Source of the DNA: Marsupella aquatica | Lineage: Eukaryota > Marchantiophyta | NCBI GenBank assembly: GCA_973895155.1 | Contig: OZ316892.1 | Span: 22,134,001 to 22,198,000 of the forward strand | Direction: 5' to 3' | DNA: 64,000 nt | Shown here: piece by piece, positions 35,506 to 47,484 of the stretch | How the letters are laid out: every line of letters begins with the position of its first letter | Position numbering within the stretch: the stretch's first letter is position 1 | Position numbers and translations under genes: made by a program | Notes under the pieces: model-generated | Databases searched by the model: none | Seen by the model: the letters and a program-made list of their open reading frames with translations, nothing else | Told to the model about the DNA's origin: nothing

Positions 35506-36222
35506 AGGCATCACATGTTTCCCCATCAACGAAAGCAGTTCATCAACTCCAGAGTTGGTGAAACCATGATTATGGCATTTGTTTAGAAATGTCAACACAA
35601 ATGACAATTGGGAAGTAGTGAACCCCTCATACAAAGGGGCACACGCCTCTTCAAATGCTCGCATCATCTTCTCCTCTGCCTATTGGTCCCAAATCTGAGG
35701 TGTTGCTTCTCCAGATGTACTGTCCGCCTCCAGAAGATCATCCATGTTGAAGAGACCATCTTCACTTTCCTGCAGAGTGGGCTCCTCTGCAGTGGTTTCT
35801 TGGACAGGTTCACTGGCATTAGCAGTTTCACTTGGTATTGCCAGGTCCTCTAGTATCCCAGGGATATCTATGCCACAATCCATATCATTGGCAAGTTCCT
35901 CTGCACATCTTGCATTGTCCACAGGGCCCTCAAATGCACCATCCCCCTCCATGCAGCGTGCATTCCACTCATCATCAGAAGAGTCACAGTCCTCTCCCCA
36001 CCAATACCTTTGCGATGGGTGGCGAGAATTCTGAATGAGGTGCTTTTTGACCGTCCCTAGACTCACACGATTACCCCTACAGTTGCAAATGTAGCAAGGA
36101 CATTTTATCTTTGTCATCCCAGCAGCTCTACAAACTGTAGTCTGTCGACGCCATAACTTATCATCCCTCCTATTCAAGTCATCTTGGCTACCACGAAAGT
36201 TCCTCAACATTGTTTCAGCCAC
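35506..36222 (-). pseudogene. TNP2 transposase, 5' part (broken)
   Basis: Starts near 36222. Residues 35-70 (KIKCPCYICNCRG...VKKHLI) match the transposase-associated domain at the N terminus of TNP2 proteins (CPC-x2-C...HL). An acidic linker follows, then an in-frame TAG at 35680-35682, then FEEACAPLYEGFTTSQLSFVLTFLNKCHNH in the same frame. The frame runs into the P2 target duplication at 35506-35520 and resumes in frame at 30879 on the other side of P2. Confidence 0.8.
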
Positions 36223-36460
36223 TTCAAGTCAATCCAATCAATGTCTTCCACTCAATTTGCCAGAATGCAGAGAGGACCCACATACCTTGCAACCTCTGCA
36301 AGCTCTCTGGATACTGCAATCCTCCACTCTAATGGTACCAGCACTGGACTCCACACCTCTAGGCTACTCTGCACGTACATCCATGACCATATCAGAATAC
36401 AATGGTGTATAGTCATAGAATCCCACTCTACTTCATATCAGATCTGTGAATCTTATCAGA

Positions 36461-36985
36461 TCAGTACAAATACCACTCCTGTGCTTGATGATAGTCAACC
36501 CTCAGGTACTCAGGCAGGTACATTAAGTCATCTAAGTCTAACCCAAGATCATGCCATGGTGGTCTACGATCTGTGCCTACAAGTAGTGGTTTCAATGCCT
36601 TCCATTGTGGGGACATGGCTACCAAGTCCCTCCATTGGGTACTAATGAGTCGATATTGGCAAATGTCCTGTGCTGATGACATGGAAAGAACTCTAGGCCA
36701 TACATTTGTGACTACTAAATCATATGGCAAAACATGTAGCAAACTACTACATTCCTCATGATCCTCTTCACACCCAGCTTCACACTCATCTGCCGAAAAG
36801 TAATCCTCCTCCTCATTTGCCCTACAATACTGTAAAACAGATTCAAGGTTGACAATGATTCTGCCAGGTGGGGGTACAAATTGTCGGATTACCAAACCAA
36901 CGAGCCAAACCACCACAAAATACATCCATGTAGCCACCCGTATGAGGGGTCTACATATGGTGTGGCAGTCTAGAAAAAACAACAT
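36461..36985 (-). CDS. F-box-like ORF within the CACTA element
   Basis: 174 codons; the real start is uncertain because the first 40 residues are hydrophobic and may be non-coding. An acidic stretch (NEEEDYFSADECEAGCEEDHEE) leads to LPYDLVVTNVWPRVLS-SSAQDICQYRLISTQWRDLVAMSPQWKAL, which fits the F-box consensus LPxDLxxxIxxxL...R.VSkxWrxLxxSPxxW. F-box proteins join SCF ubiquitin ligases. It lies just upstream of TNP2 on the same strand. It is probably a captured host gene piece; expression is unknown. Confidence 0.5.
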   Translation of the reverse strand: MLFFLDCHTICRPLIRVATWMYFVVVWLVGLVIRQFVPPPGRIIVNLESVLQYCRANEEEDYFSADECEAGCEEDHEECSSLLHVLPYDLVVTNVWPRVLSMSSAQDICQYRLISTQWRDLVAMSPQWKALKPLLVGTDRRPPWHDLGLDLDDLMYLPEYLRVDYHQAQEWYLY

Positions 36986-37595
36986 ACCAAGTGTAGTGTT
37001 TCACCTCCAACATTCACTGGTGACAACCTACAAATAGACACGACAATAAGCTCAGTTCCCTCATAATCTGTACTTGCCACTCCCTAGTTGTCTCTTTGAG
37101 TTCATACTGTGAATTTTTATTTGCAGAAAGGTTTTACGTTTTATGTCTTACGTTTCATGTGTTTAGGATGCTTCTTTCAAACTTGAAACTCTATTTCTAC
37201 CCACAGACAGCAGGTTGAAGAAAATACCCCATTGACAATGCCCCATCCATGACACCCAACAACCAAGACAACCGTATAAACACTGGGTCCAAACAGTTCA
37301 ATCACATCCACAGTATTGACATCCATAAACATCAACTGGGATGGTCCTCATACTGGTATACATAATAATTACCAAATAAATAAGTAGAGTTTGAGTACTT
37401 TGATTTTCCGGAGCCTTAGTCAATTAAACCCGGAGCATTGTCTCGATCCATGCTCATGCTAACCATTCACACAGTGAACAAAATGTGTGAAGAAAATGTG
37501 TGATGCAGACAAAACGTCATTGTTCCATTAACTAAGTGTATCGATGTCTATAGTAGTACTGATGTATTTGAACCAAAATGGACCAGGCACGTCAA
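36986..37595. other. CACTA spacer, no gene seen
   Basis: AT-rich, no supported ORF. Confidence 0.4.
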
Positions 37596-38258
37596 TCAAA
37601 GCCAGGAGATGTGATCATGTGCCACTGTGCCTAGAGCAGGGTCAATAGGATGGTCAGGACAGTTAATCATCCAACGTCCCTGGTCATGTGCAATATGATG
37701 CCAGGGCACTCTGTCCGGTGCAAAACATTCACGCTGGCTCTTGGCTAGGCAAGTACAATGCCAAGTTTTGGGACATCTCAAACACTGCACGGCCTCTGCC
37801 AGATGAGGGTCACGATGGTCTTGCTGGCATGCAACACATGTATGGATGGGGCAAGACTCCACATCAAGTGGCAAGCATCCATGACAATAAAAACGAACAC
37901 AATATGGCTGGGGGCACTGCCTGGCTGCAGCAGAGACAATGCCACACTGAAAACACCTGTATGTCTTATCCTTACACTCTGGACAATACCAAGGATCGTC
38001 ATCCTTGCCTGGTGCAATAAATACGGCAGGGCAAAGGCCGACAGCCTCACCAACTTTGGAAACATGGTGGAAGTGCCGATGGCAAGCCCCATCACACATG
38101 GCCAGATCTCCATGCCAGTCACAAATGCCACAAAGCTGGGGACTACACTGACGTTTCTCAATGTCTGACCACAATTCAATCATCAACACATCTTCCTCCT
38201 TTCTCGTCCGAGTATCATTCTTTCTGGCTTTATGCTTGGTCCTAGCCATTATGACCAC
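37596..38258 (-). CDS. PHD-like multi-zinc-finger ORF within the CACTA element
   Basis: 220 codons, with a basic N terminus (KHKARKND). The Cys/His array CGICDWHGDLAMCDGACHRHFH, WYCPECKDKTYRCFQCG, CPQPYCVRFYCHGCLP, CPIHTCVAC, and AVQCLRCPKTWHCTCL resembles tandem PHD/C5HCH fingers of plant chromatin readers such as EDM2 and NSD-type proteins. It is open from start to stop and on the same strand as the other CACTA genes. A captured chromatin-reader fragment is the likeliest origin. The target histone mark cannot be read from sequence. Confidence 0.6.
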   Translation of the reverse strand: MVIMARTKHKARKNDTRTRKEEDVLMIELWSDIEKRQCSPQLCGICDWHGDLAMCDGACHRHFHHVSKVGEAVGLCPAVFIAPGKDDDPWYCPECKDKTYRCFQCGIVSAAARQCPQPYCVRFYCHGCLPLDVESCPIHTCVACQQDHRDPHLAEAVQCLRCPKTWHCTCLAKSQRECFAPDRVPWHHIAHDQGRWMINCPDHPIDPALGTVAHDHISWL

Positions 38259-41200
38259 TGGACATGAACAAGAAAACTTGAAGAGTTATTAAACTGTTAC
38301 ATTGGATGTCATAAAACACGTACACAAACTCCCATATTGCAATCCAATGTGGGGCCAGAATGCAGAGGACTCACCAACTGTACTCAACCAAGAGGAAGGC
38401 AATGAAATTGGGAGATTGTCCTGATCGATTTCAGATGTAGATCTCAATCTCCTCTCACATCACAAGATGTAAAAACAATGATTCATAATCTGCAACAACA
38501 CAAATGTGACACAAAAGAGTCATTGGACTACATACATGCATCTGATGTTTTGTTTCAAACTCCTTCTGTACCTAAAGGTTACCTGAGACTCATGGAGTAC
38601 TATTCCAATTCTGCAGAGGACAATAGGCTTGCCATTGAACTCAGAAAAATATAGACATAACTTTTGTCAGTTGGGAAAAAACCAAACAAATTCGAATGTG
38701 GGTAATCGCTCTCTAGTTTTGTTTTAGAGCGAATTACATAGCCACACTCAGACTACTACCGAACAATTGGTGCACCATTTAAATGACCAGTAGATTACAG
38801 AGCCAGGGTCAAATTGCTACCAAAGGATTAGTGAGCAGCTAAGCCATGGGCATGAATCCTGTATCGTTTAAATGGAGCCACTACACAGAGCATTGGTTTG
38901 AGTTGGAAAGGACTATGCATAGACAAACATCACATGGACACTCTTCAACTTTCTTCATTCACAATACTCTAGAGCCATAAGGCATATCTGCCGGGGGGGG
39001 GGGGAGTGGGAGTCATTGACAGAGACTTTAAGTATTGCATTCTAAATTCATTTAACAGTAGATTGTGGGCCTTCTGGAACAGAGTTATTGAACAAAGATG
39101 TTGAGTGGACTGGTGACATCTTAGATTAAAATGTCAAACTCCAAACGCAATCTCTCTATAGTGCCTGCAAGACTCTGAAAGTGAGCATTACGAGTCCTCA
39201 CCATAGCTATTGTTGAACACGTCCTCTGCCCACGTCCACAACAGGTCCACTCGCTCCTAAAACTAAACGACCATGGTTAAAAAACTAGAGATTTCATGAC
39301 TGACCCTGAATTTAGTAAACGTTTTAAAGGACAAGCTCAGATAGGCTGAAGACTTTGAAATTCCAATAGATGGTAATTCTATTTACCCCGCACACAAACA
39401 AGACTCCATTAACCATACCAGTGTACTGAATAGGAGGCCGACCTAGGGAGTAGGTAGCATTGATCCAAGATTCATAGAAAGAGAAGCAACAGCACGAGAC
39501 AAGATGAAGAAACTCAAAACAGACCTTGAAACAGACTTTGAAATTCATAACTTACAGCCAGCCAACCAGCATAGGTGAAAATGAATATTCTCATGTGTAG
39601 ATGCATAAGGGGACTCAAATATGGCCTGCATGTTGTCTTACGATAGTTCCACAGGGAATGGTTGAAAAAAGTGCAGCACAGGTATTGAACACAAGGCGAG
39701 AGCAACAAAACGAGCAAAGTTCAAGGCTTCTAGCTCTCCAGGGGCCGTCCACACTAGACAGTATCCGTGGGAGACCTCAGAGTTTTGAGGAAGGAACTGC
39801 AGAGGCACATCATGATGAGCATGGGCAATGTTGTTTAGTGCTATCTTGCAAGCACATTCATGAGAGTACAGGTACATCTTAGGCAGAGCACAGCAGACGC
39901 CCTGTCAAACAATGCAATGCACAAAACAGAGAGTGGAAGAGAGAGAGAGAAAGAGCACATAGGATGAGCAGCCGAAGAGAAACTGTGAAGGAAGTGAGAG
40001 AGAGCTCCCAGAAAAGTGAGATTGCAGTTTTCAAGTAAATGGCTTCTTGTCTATAGACTCACAATTTGTCTGTAGTTTAATTGTCAACCCGTGATGTATA
40101 GAGCAAGACTACAAGACTTCCATCCTGGACGTTCATTCCTGATTTCAATGGGCATAAGGCACAGACTTGTTTCTCTCGTTAATATATTAAACTGGTCATA
40201 CTTATAAACCAATATTCCTTCACATTCACATTTTAGCTCAAACCATGATCAGCCAAGAAGTCTGATCTGCCAGATCTCTATGTACAGGGCAATGAAGTAG
40301 AGCTCTCAATGAAACTGCCAATCAATCAGAATCAGTTTGTCTCTATTTCAACTGTGAACCAGTAGACAGTCTCTATTTAAACAATTAACGTGGGACATGG
40401 AGAGGAAGACTGCACTCAAATCACATGTACAGTTACATAACGCAAAGACCAGTATGTTGAATAAGTAAACGCCAACTCTGCACTTGGAGATTGCTCACGC
40501 AATAGAGGTTACTTAGGGAAACTCACCTCGGTCCTTCCGATGTACTCAAGCTCCACAGAGCTAGATCACTTACTTAGCTCCACTGTTGAAGGCTTGCCTT
40601 CAAGCTTGATTGGAGGCAGCTTGAAGGCTTGACTCGGCAGCTTGAAGGCTTGACTCGGCAGCTTGATCAGAAGCAGCTTTAAGGGTTAACTACAGCTTCA
40701 TCGGAGGCAGCGCGGAAGTTAGAGACAGCAACAACAGTACGTGCGCGGAATCACTTTGTAACAGACAACTGAAAACAAAAACATATTACCATACAAATCA
40801 ATAGTAGACAGGCATAATGCACATTGTGCAGAATAGAAGAACTAGCAATGGATCTGCTCAGAACAATTGCAAATGACGTCCTCCACCTATTTCATTTGAT
40901 GAGGATGCATCTGTTCCTGCTAACTCTCCCGCTAAATCTGTCTGGACTCAGCATTACATGATTGAAAACTAAGATACAAGAATGAAATAACTAAGCACTG
41001 AATAGAAGGATTATGTTTAAAGAGAATCATGACAGATCTGCTGGTCATGCAACCTGATCAATCCTTTGGAACTATTCAAGCATATCACAACAGCAGCAAA
41101 CGGAGGACAAGACGGAGCAGGATGGAGCAGACGGAGGACATGGACACCAGCAGAGGGACAGAGGACAGGGCCAACAATCATGCGCAGCAGTGAACTCCAG

Positions 41201-43585
41201 CTCCACGCCACTTGATCACGGAACTTACTTGGTGAAGGTCCACCATTGAAGGCTGATAACTCAATCTCCATCTCAATGCAAATGAAAGCAGCTCAATTAG
41301 TGCACAATGACAGCATGCGCACTACAATCCACGGGTCACCCTAGGACTACCATAAAGACAAATAATGAAATAGAGTTAGAGGAGCTAGACCCCGAGAGAA
41401 ATATATGCCACTATGAGAAAGCAACCTTTTCTCCCTAGATCGAATAGCACTTCAACAGCTCAAGGAGGAAGAGTGACACCTCGCGATAGTCTCTCCTACT
41501 ACAGCAAGGACAGCTCAGCCCCGCATACTTCTACCGGGACTTCTACAGCACTCTTGGTCTCCATGAGTGACCACTACTACAACCCAAAACTCCTCGCTGA
41601 TGATCATGAGCTCAAATCGAAGTTAGATTTCGGCACTCGCTAGGCAAATATATGCAGCACCCATCAGTTAGCACCATGGTCTCGACATTCAACAAACCTT
41701 CATGCTACAACTCAATCACAATCCAACTGCGTCAACACCTACTATTTGATCAAGAATCTAACAGTCTAATCCGCAATGCAGCCTCAACAATACATTCGGG
41801 AAGCCATAGCACAGAACAACCAAGACATTCAAATAGCTGATATCAGACCCAGACTTGTAGTAGAGAGCAAACTGTACCTCTATAGATGAGAAAAAGCAAG
41901 GCGCAACTGAAGCTGGCCATGGAAATGGAGACCCAACAGTTATTTCAGGAAAGGATAGACCCAAGACTTGGTTTGGGAAAGCGGAAAGAAATATAGAGCA
42001 TGGTCGGGAAGTGAAAGAAGCACACTAACCTCCAAACAAACAAGTGGCGAGTATGCTGAGCCTCCTTCGACTACTTTTGGGAGCTCCTTCATCAAGCTGC
42101 AGTCCAAGCTTGTCTTGGAACTGATGGCAGTTCCAAGAGCAATGCCTTGCCCTAAACAGCTGCACTCTGCACTCCCGCACTACAGCGCTCCCGCACTTAA
42201 TCCCACACTCCACACTCCTGCGCTCCGCCCTCCTACAGCTCCGCACTCCTACAGCTCCGCGTCCACTTTAGAAAGAATGCACGAGCCTTGAGCCTTGAGC
42301 GCACCGTGCCCACATTCACTCCCGCATTCCACAATCCACTTTAGGAAATCGACAAGCTTTGATCGCAGCTCACACTCCACAGCTCTGGAGGCGAAAAATG
42401 CAGCCCTCAAAAATCTGCAACTACATTGGCTAAAGCCGATAACAGTGAGCTTGACTGATGACCTTCAAGCCTCCAATTTTTGACCAAGCTCCCGCGTCCG
42501 ATGACCTTCACCCCTCAACCTTGCGTGATACCACTAAACCCTGCTATCAATCTCCAAAGTCCTACGCACAGAGGAAAACCACAACATCAAACGTTGGGCC
42601 TCGACGTTTTTGTGGGAAAAGGGATTCCAAAGTAAAGAGGCTAGAAAGGGTTCGCGGAGCTTGGTCTGGTGGGAACAATGCCATTGGGCATCCAATGGTT
42701 CTCGGCTGCCCTGAGTGATCTCAGTCGTTGGCATAAAGGTACATAGTATCAATACTCTACTCTAATCTAATAAGGATTGTGATAATTTAGTGACTTGGGC
42801 CCTTTGCCCTTTGCCATTAACCTTGCCCATCCACATTGACCTTGGCGTTTGGAACAATATGGTTTGTTGTCACATTTTTTGCATTGGGCTTTGTGGAATA
42901 TTGTTGTGGGAACAATATTGTTTTTGCATTTGGGGGTTTGCCTAATTAGTTGTGCAAACCAATTGAGTATGTAATTAAACCATACCTGTGCAAAGTGCAT
43001 ACAAACATGTCAATGTGTTAAAAAGGTTGTAGCAAGGAAGCTGAAGATGTCATATATATATATGGACACACAATTATGTTCTTAAAAACACTTTCCCCAA
43101 CCCCTGCATTATATTTTGTGATTTGGGGAGTAATAATTAAGTGCTACTATCTCATGGGTACCCCTTTTGAATTAACCAAAAATATGAGCATTCTATTAGA
43201 CCATTGTCACATTGAGGTAGTAATTATTATGTTTTTACAGATAACTTTTGGAAAAGCCTTATTCAAAGTGGTTTTGGCTAGTCTTAAAAAGATCCACTAC
43301 TTGGTTACAAGTCATTATCATGAATGTGTAATGTATTATTTATTCAAATGTTAGAGACATTGTTGTTGCACTTTGGAGAGGGCATAGTCCCGAGCATGGC
43401 ATCCCATCGTTTGGAGTAGTATACAATAGATATACCTTGCCGACCTTCACTGTAACTTTGTCGAGTCCAAATATTTGTTCCATGTACCACTCAACCTTGT
43501 GTGATAATAGCAGTGGCCAAAAAGGTGAGTGTTCCAAAGCACCTCATTTGTAGTGGTTTGGGCTGGTGCATAGGGTTTAGGGTTT
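38259..43585. other. long CACTA region without recognisable gene
   Basis: Only short ORFs on both strands. Notable: a run of 12 G at 38993-39004, a 21-bp unit (AAGGCTTGACTCGGCAGCTTG) about 2.5 times near 40610-40665, and a CT/CTCCGCACTC-rich tract at 42150-42270. A plus-strand Ser/Thr-rich ORF at 41413-41643 is unrecognised. Confidence 0.5.
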
Positions 43586-46335
43586 GTCAACAACAATGAC
43601 GGTGGTATCTTAAGTCATATTTGTCCTAAACCTAAAACCACATCATTTGTAGTGGTTTAATGGTAACCTAGGACTACCACTTCATGAGATGTTGTTTGGA
43701 GTAATGCGCGATGTACCACCCTAGCTTAAGTGGTTTAGAGAGATGCGTTATGTACCACCCCAGCTTGAGTGATAGTGTTAGTCGCTAGAAATGAGGGCTT
43801 TGAAGAACATGGTTTTTAGTGATTTGGGGAGTAACAAACTTACAATGGATAATGAGAAATGGATCCACCTTGCCGCAATTCTCGGAGGACCACGATTAAA
43901 GGAGGAGGGTTGGGCCCGCCGCCACCACAATTCCTCCGTGTTGCCCCCCAATGGTGAAGCCATGGGACACCCCCATCACGTGTGCCAACTAGTTATAGCA
44001 ACGACAATGAGGTTGTGACGCATAAATTGCCAAGGTGGAGAGATTTGAGGCACCCAAGTGATGCAACATCATGAACTCCACACAAATCACTCCAAGACTC
44101 TACGGAATTACAAATATGGGGCTTATGTGATGCATCCACACAATTCACTTCTTTTAGCACTAGTTCATGGCAAGTGGTCCCACTAAAGTGTGCTGCATCA
44201 CTCAAATATGGGTGCAATTTGTAGTCGCCCAAAGGCGAGGGCCTGAAAGGACCTTTTTCCAAGTCAATTGGGCGCGAATATATAACTACACTTCATTGCA
44301 AGTGTTCGCACCCAATTTACTTCTCAACTCAAGTAAAGGTGGTGTCTTAAGTTGGATTTGCCCTAAACCCTAAAACCACCTCATTTGTAGTGGTTTGCCC
44401 CCAATCACCCTAGGACTACCACTTCATGAGAAGTGGTTTAGAGAGATGCGTCATGTACCACCCCAGCTTGAGTGATAGTGTTAGTCGCTAGAAATGAGGG
44501 CTTTGAAGAACATGGTTTTTAGTGATTTGGGGAGTAACAAACTTACAATGGATAATGAGAAGTGGATCCACCTTGCCGCAATTCTCGGAGGACCACGATT
44601 AAAGGAGGAGGGTTGGGCCCGCCGCCACCACAATTCCTCCGTGTTAGCCCCCCAATGGTGAAGCCATGGGACACCCCCATCATGTGTGCCAACTAGTTAT
44701 AGCAACGACAATGAGGTTGTGACGCATAAATTGCCAAGGTGGAGAGATTTGAGGCACCCAAGTGATGCAACATCATGAACTCCACACAAATCACTCCAAG
44801 ACTCTACGGAATTACAAATATGGGGCTTATGTGATGCATCCACACAATTCACTTCTTTTAGCACTAGTTCATGGCAAGTGGTCCCACTAAAGTGTGCTGC
44901 ATCACTCAAATACGGGTGCAATTTGTAGTCCCCCAAAGGCGAGGGCCTTAAAGGACCTTTTTCCAAGTCAATTGGGCGCGAATATATAACTACACTTCAT
45001 TGCAAGTGTTCGCACCCAATTTACTTCTCAACTCAAGTAAAGGTGGTGTCTTAAGTTGGATTTGCCCTAAACCCTAAAACCACCTCATTTGTAGTGGTTT
45101 GCCCCCAATCACCCTAGGACTACCACTTCATGAGAAGTGGTTTAGAGAGATGCGTCATGTACCACCCCAAGCTTGAGTGATAGTGTTAGTCGCTAGAAAT
45201 GAGGGCTTTGAAGAACATGGTTTTTAGTGATTTGGGGAGTAACAAACTTACAATGGATAATGAGAAGTGGATCCACCTTGCCGCAATTCTCGGAGGACCA
45301 CGATTAAAGGAGGAGGGTTGGGCCCGCCGCCACCACAATTCCTCCGTGTTAGCCCCCCCATGGTGAAGCCATGGGACACCCCCATCATGTGTGCCAACTA
45401 GTTATAGCAACGACAATGAGGTTGTGACGCATAAATTGCCAAGGTGGAGAGATTTGAGGCACCCAAGTGATGCAACATCATGAACTCCACACAAATCACT
45501 CCAAGACTCTACGGAATTACAAATATGGGGCTTATGTGATGCATCCACACAATTCACTTCTTTTAGCACTAGTTCATGGCAAGTGGTCCCACTAAAGTGT
45601 GCTGCATCACTCAAATACGGGTGCAATTTGTAGTCCCCCAAAGGCGAGGGCCTTAAAGGACCTTTTTCCAAGTCAATTGGGCGCGAATATATAACTACAC
45701 TTCATTGCAAGTGTTCGCACCCAATTTACTTCTCAACTCAAGTAAAGGTGGTGTCTTAAGTTGGATTTGCCCTAAACCCTAAAACCACCTCATTTGTAGT
45801 GGTTTGCCCCCAATCACCCTAGGACTACCACTTCATGAGAAGTGGTTTAGAGAGATGCGTCATGTACCACCCCAAGCTTGAGTGATAGTGTTAGTCGCTA
45901 GAAATGAGGGCTTTGAAGAACATGGTTTTTAGTGATTTGGGGAGTAACAAACTTACAATGGATAATGAGAAGTGGATCCACCTTGCCGCAATTCTCGGAG
46001 GACCACGATTAAAGGAGGAGGGTTGGGCCCGCCGCCACCACAATTCCTCCGTGTTAGCCCCCCCATGGTGAAGCCATGGGACACCCCCATCACATGTGCC
46101 AACTAGTTATAGCAACGACAATGAGGTTGTGACGCATAAATTGCCAAGGTGGAGAGATTTGAGGCACCCAAGTGATGCAACATCATGAACTCCACACAAA
46201 TCACTCCAAGACTCTACGGAATTACAAATATGGGGCTTATGTGATGCATCCACACAATTCACTTCTTTTAGCACTAGTTCATGGCAAGTGATCCCACTAA
46301 AGTGTGCTGCATCACTCAAATATGGGTGCGGTTTG
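43585..46335 (+). repeat. right subterminal tandem array, about 3.9 x 705 bp
   Basis: The anchor GTCGCTAGAAATGAGGG lies at 43781, 44484, 45189 and 45894 (periods 703, 705, 705). The array begins with a partial unit and the last unit breaks off near 46335. Units two to four are almost identical. Each carries CCCTAAACCCTAAAAC, a short telomere-like run, and several GTGGTTT blocks. It is the right-hand counterpart of the 267-bp array near the left end. Confidence 0.9.
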
Positions 46336-47449
46336 TAGTTGCAAGAAGATGAGAGCCCGAAAGGACCTTATGTTAAGTGGTTTGGGCTCGTATTTACCAA
46401 TGCGCTTGATTGGAAGTTCAAACACATAACTTTCCCAACTCAAAACATGGTGGTATTTCAAGTGACAGGTGCCCAAAACCCTCAAAGCACCTGTTGTGTA
46501 GTGGTTTGGGTACAATTTGAAAAAATAAAATTGTTTGTCGCTATAATTCCGGTGGCATGCATATCGTGACTGAAAATGTGTGTTGATAATGACATCATTG
46601 GGAGAGGTTTTGGACATCACAATCTGTTCAATTTTTAGTCATTTGTCAAAACTAAAAAATGACATTATTCATAGTGATTTCTGAGAATGGAAAATGATCA
46701 ACTTTATGTCAAGTCATTTGCAAGGTTATGCATTGACACTCGACTCTTAGTGGCATTTGGAGTCACTAAAATGTGCGAAGAGAATGACATTCTTTAGAGT
46801 GATTTTGAACTAAGGAGGATGTGACGCTTGGTTTGAAGTTGCATCAAATAATATTTATTGGACTCTAATATTAGTGGTATTTGTAGTCAGACAATTTGTG
46901 ATAATAATGACTTTATTTAAAGAAATTTTATACATTGACAATTAATTCACTCAATCTTAAGTTGTTTGTAAAAATTTCTTTGTCACTAAAATATTTTAAG
47001 TGATTTTGCCAAAATTCATTTGTGACTCCACTATTGGTGCTATTTATAGTAACAAAAGGTGTGCTCACAAATGACATTATTGCAAGTAATTAAGATCACT
47101 TGGAAAAAATTCACTTGATTGGGAGTTGATTGAAAAATCACCTTTATCATTCAAATATTGGTGGTACTTGTATTTTTAGTGATTTTGGCCAGTAGTAAAA
47201 TCTTAGTTAAAAATAGAGTTGTAAACATCGACGGTGTAATGGACGGTGGATTGTAGTGATTTGTAAATTTGTGTAATATACAACTCTAATTCAAGTGATC
47301 TAAATTTTAGTGGCAAAAAAAAGAGTTGTAATCAGTGATTAAGGTAACATAGTTCTAAGTAGAGTAATAAAATGCAGATTATTACAACCCATTAAAAAAC
47401 AGTGGTTGGCACCACATATGAGTTATTTAGGCAAAATAGTTGCAAGGCC
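46336..47449. other. AT-rich right subterminal region of CACTA
   Basis: No ORF. Rich in AGTGATTTT/CACTAAA words related to the array and TIR. Confidence 0.5.
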
Positions 47450-47481
47450 TGTAGTAGTAAAACACAAGTTTTCTTCTAGTG
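47450..47481 (-). repeat. CACTA right terminal inverted repeat
   Basis: Ends TTCTTCTAGTG, followed by the CCA duplication. It pairs with 10255-10286. Confidence 0.9.
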
Positions 47482-47484
47482 CCA

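Larger units (their letters stand above)
10255..47481 (-). mobile_element. 37.2-kb CACTA (En/Spm) DNA transposon
   Basis: Left end CACTAGAAGGAAATC (10255 on) and right end, reverse-complemented, CACTAGAAGAAAACTT (from 47481). About 23 of the first 32 terminal bases match. The target duplication is CCA (10252-10254 and 47482-47484), the 3 bp expected of CACTA elements, and removing the element rejoins the P1 sequence as seen in P2. It contains TNPA-like and TNP2-like genes on the minus strand plus two unusual ORFs (F-box, PHD-like). Subterminal tandem arrays lie at both ends. It carries two later insertions, the Mutator-like element (13478-23969) and P2 (30880-35505), so its own length is about 22 kb. 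Confidence 0.93.

Noticed and set aside
38993-39004. Run of 12 G as a quadruplex signal
   Set aside because: A single homopolymer, likely of uncertain length in the assembly; no further G-tracts beside it.
39601-39882. 93-codon plus ORF
   Set aside because: No domain, overlapping minus ORF of similar length, no splice or coding signal.
43993-46319. Four near-identical 89-codon minus ORFs
   Set aside because: One ORF repeated by the 705-bp array; no known domain and inside subterminal repeats.
43585-46335. CRISPR-like array
   Set aside because: Units are 705 bp with no short repeat/unique spacer pattern; plant nuclear DNA.
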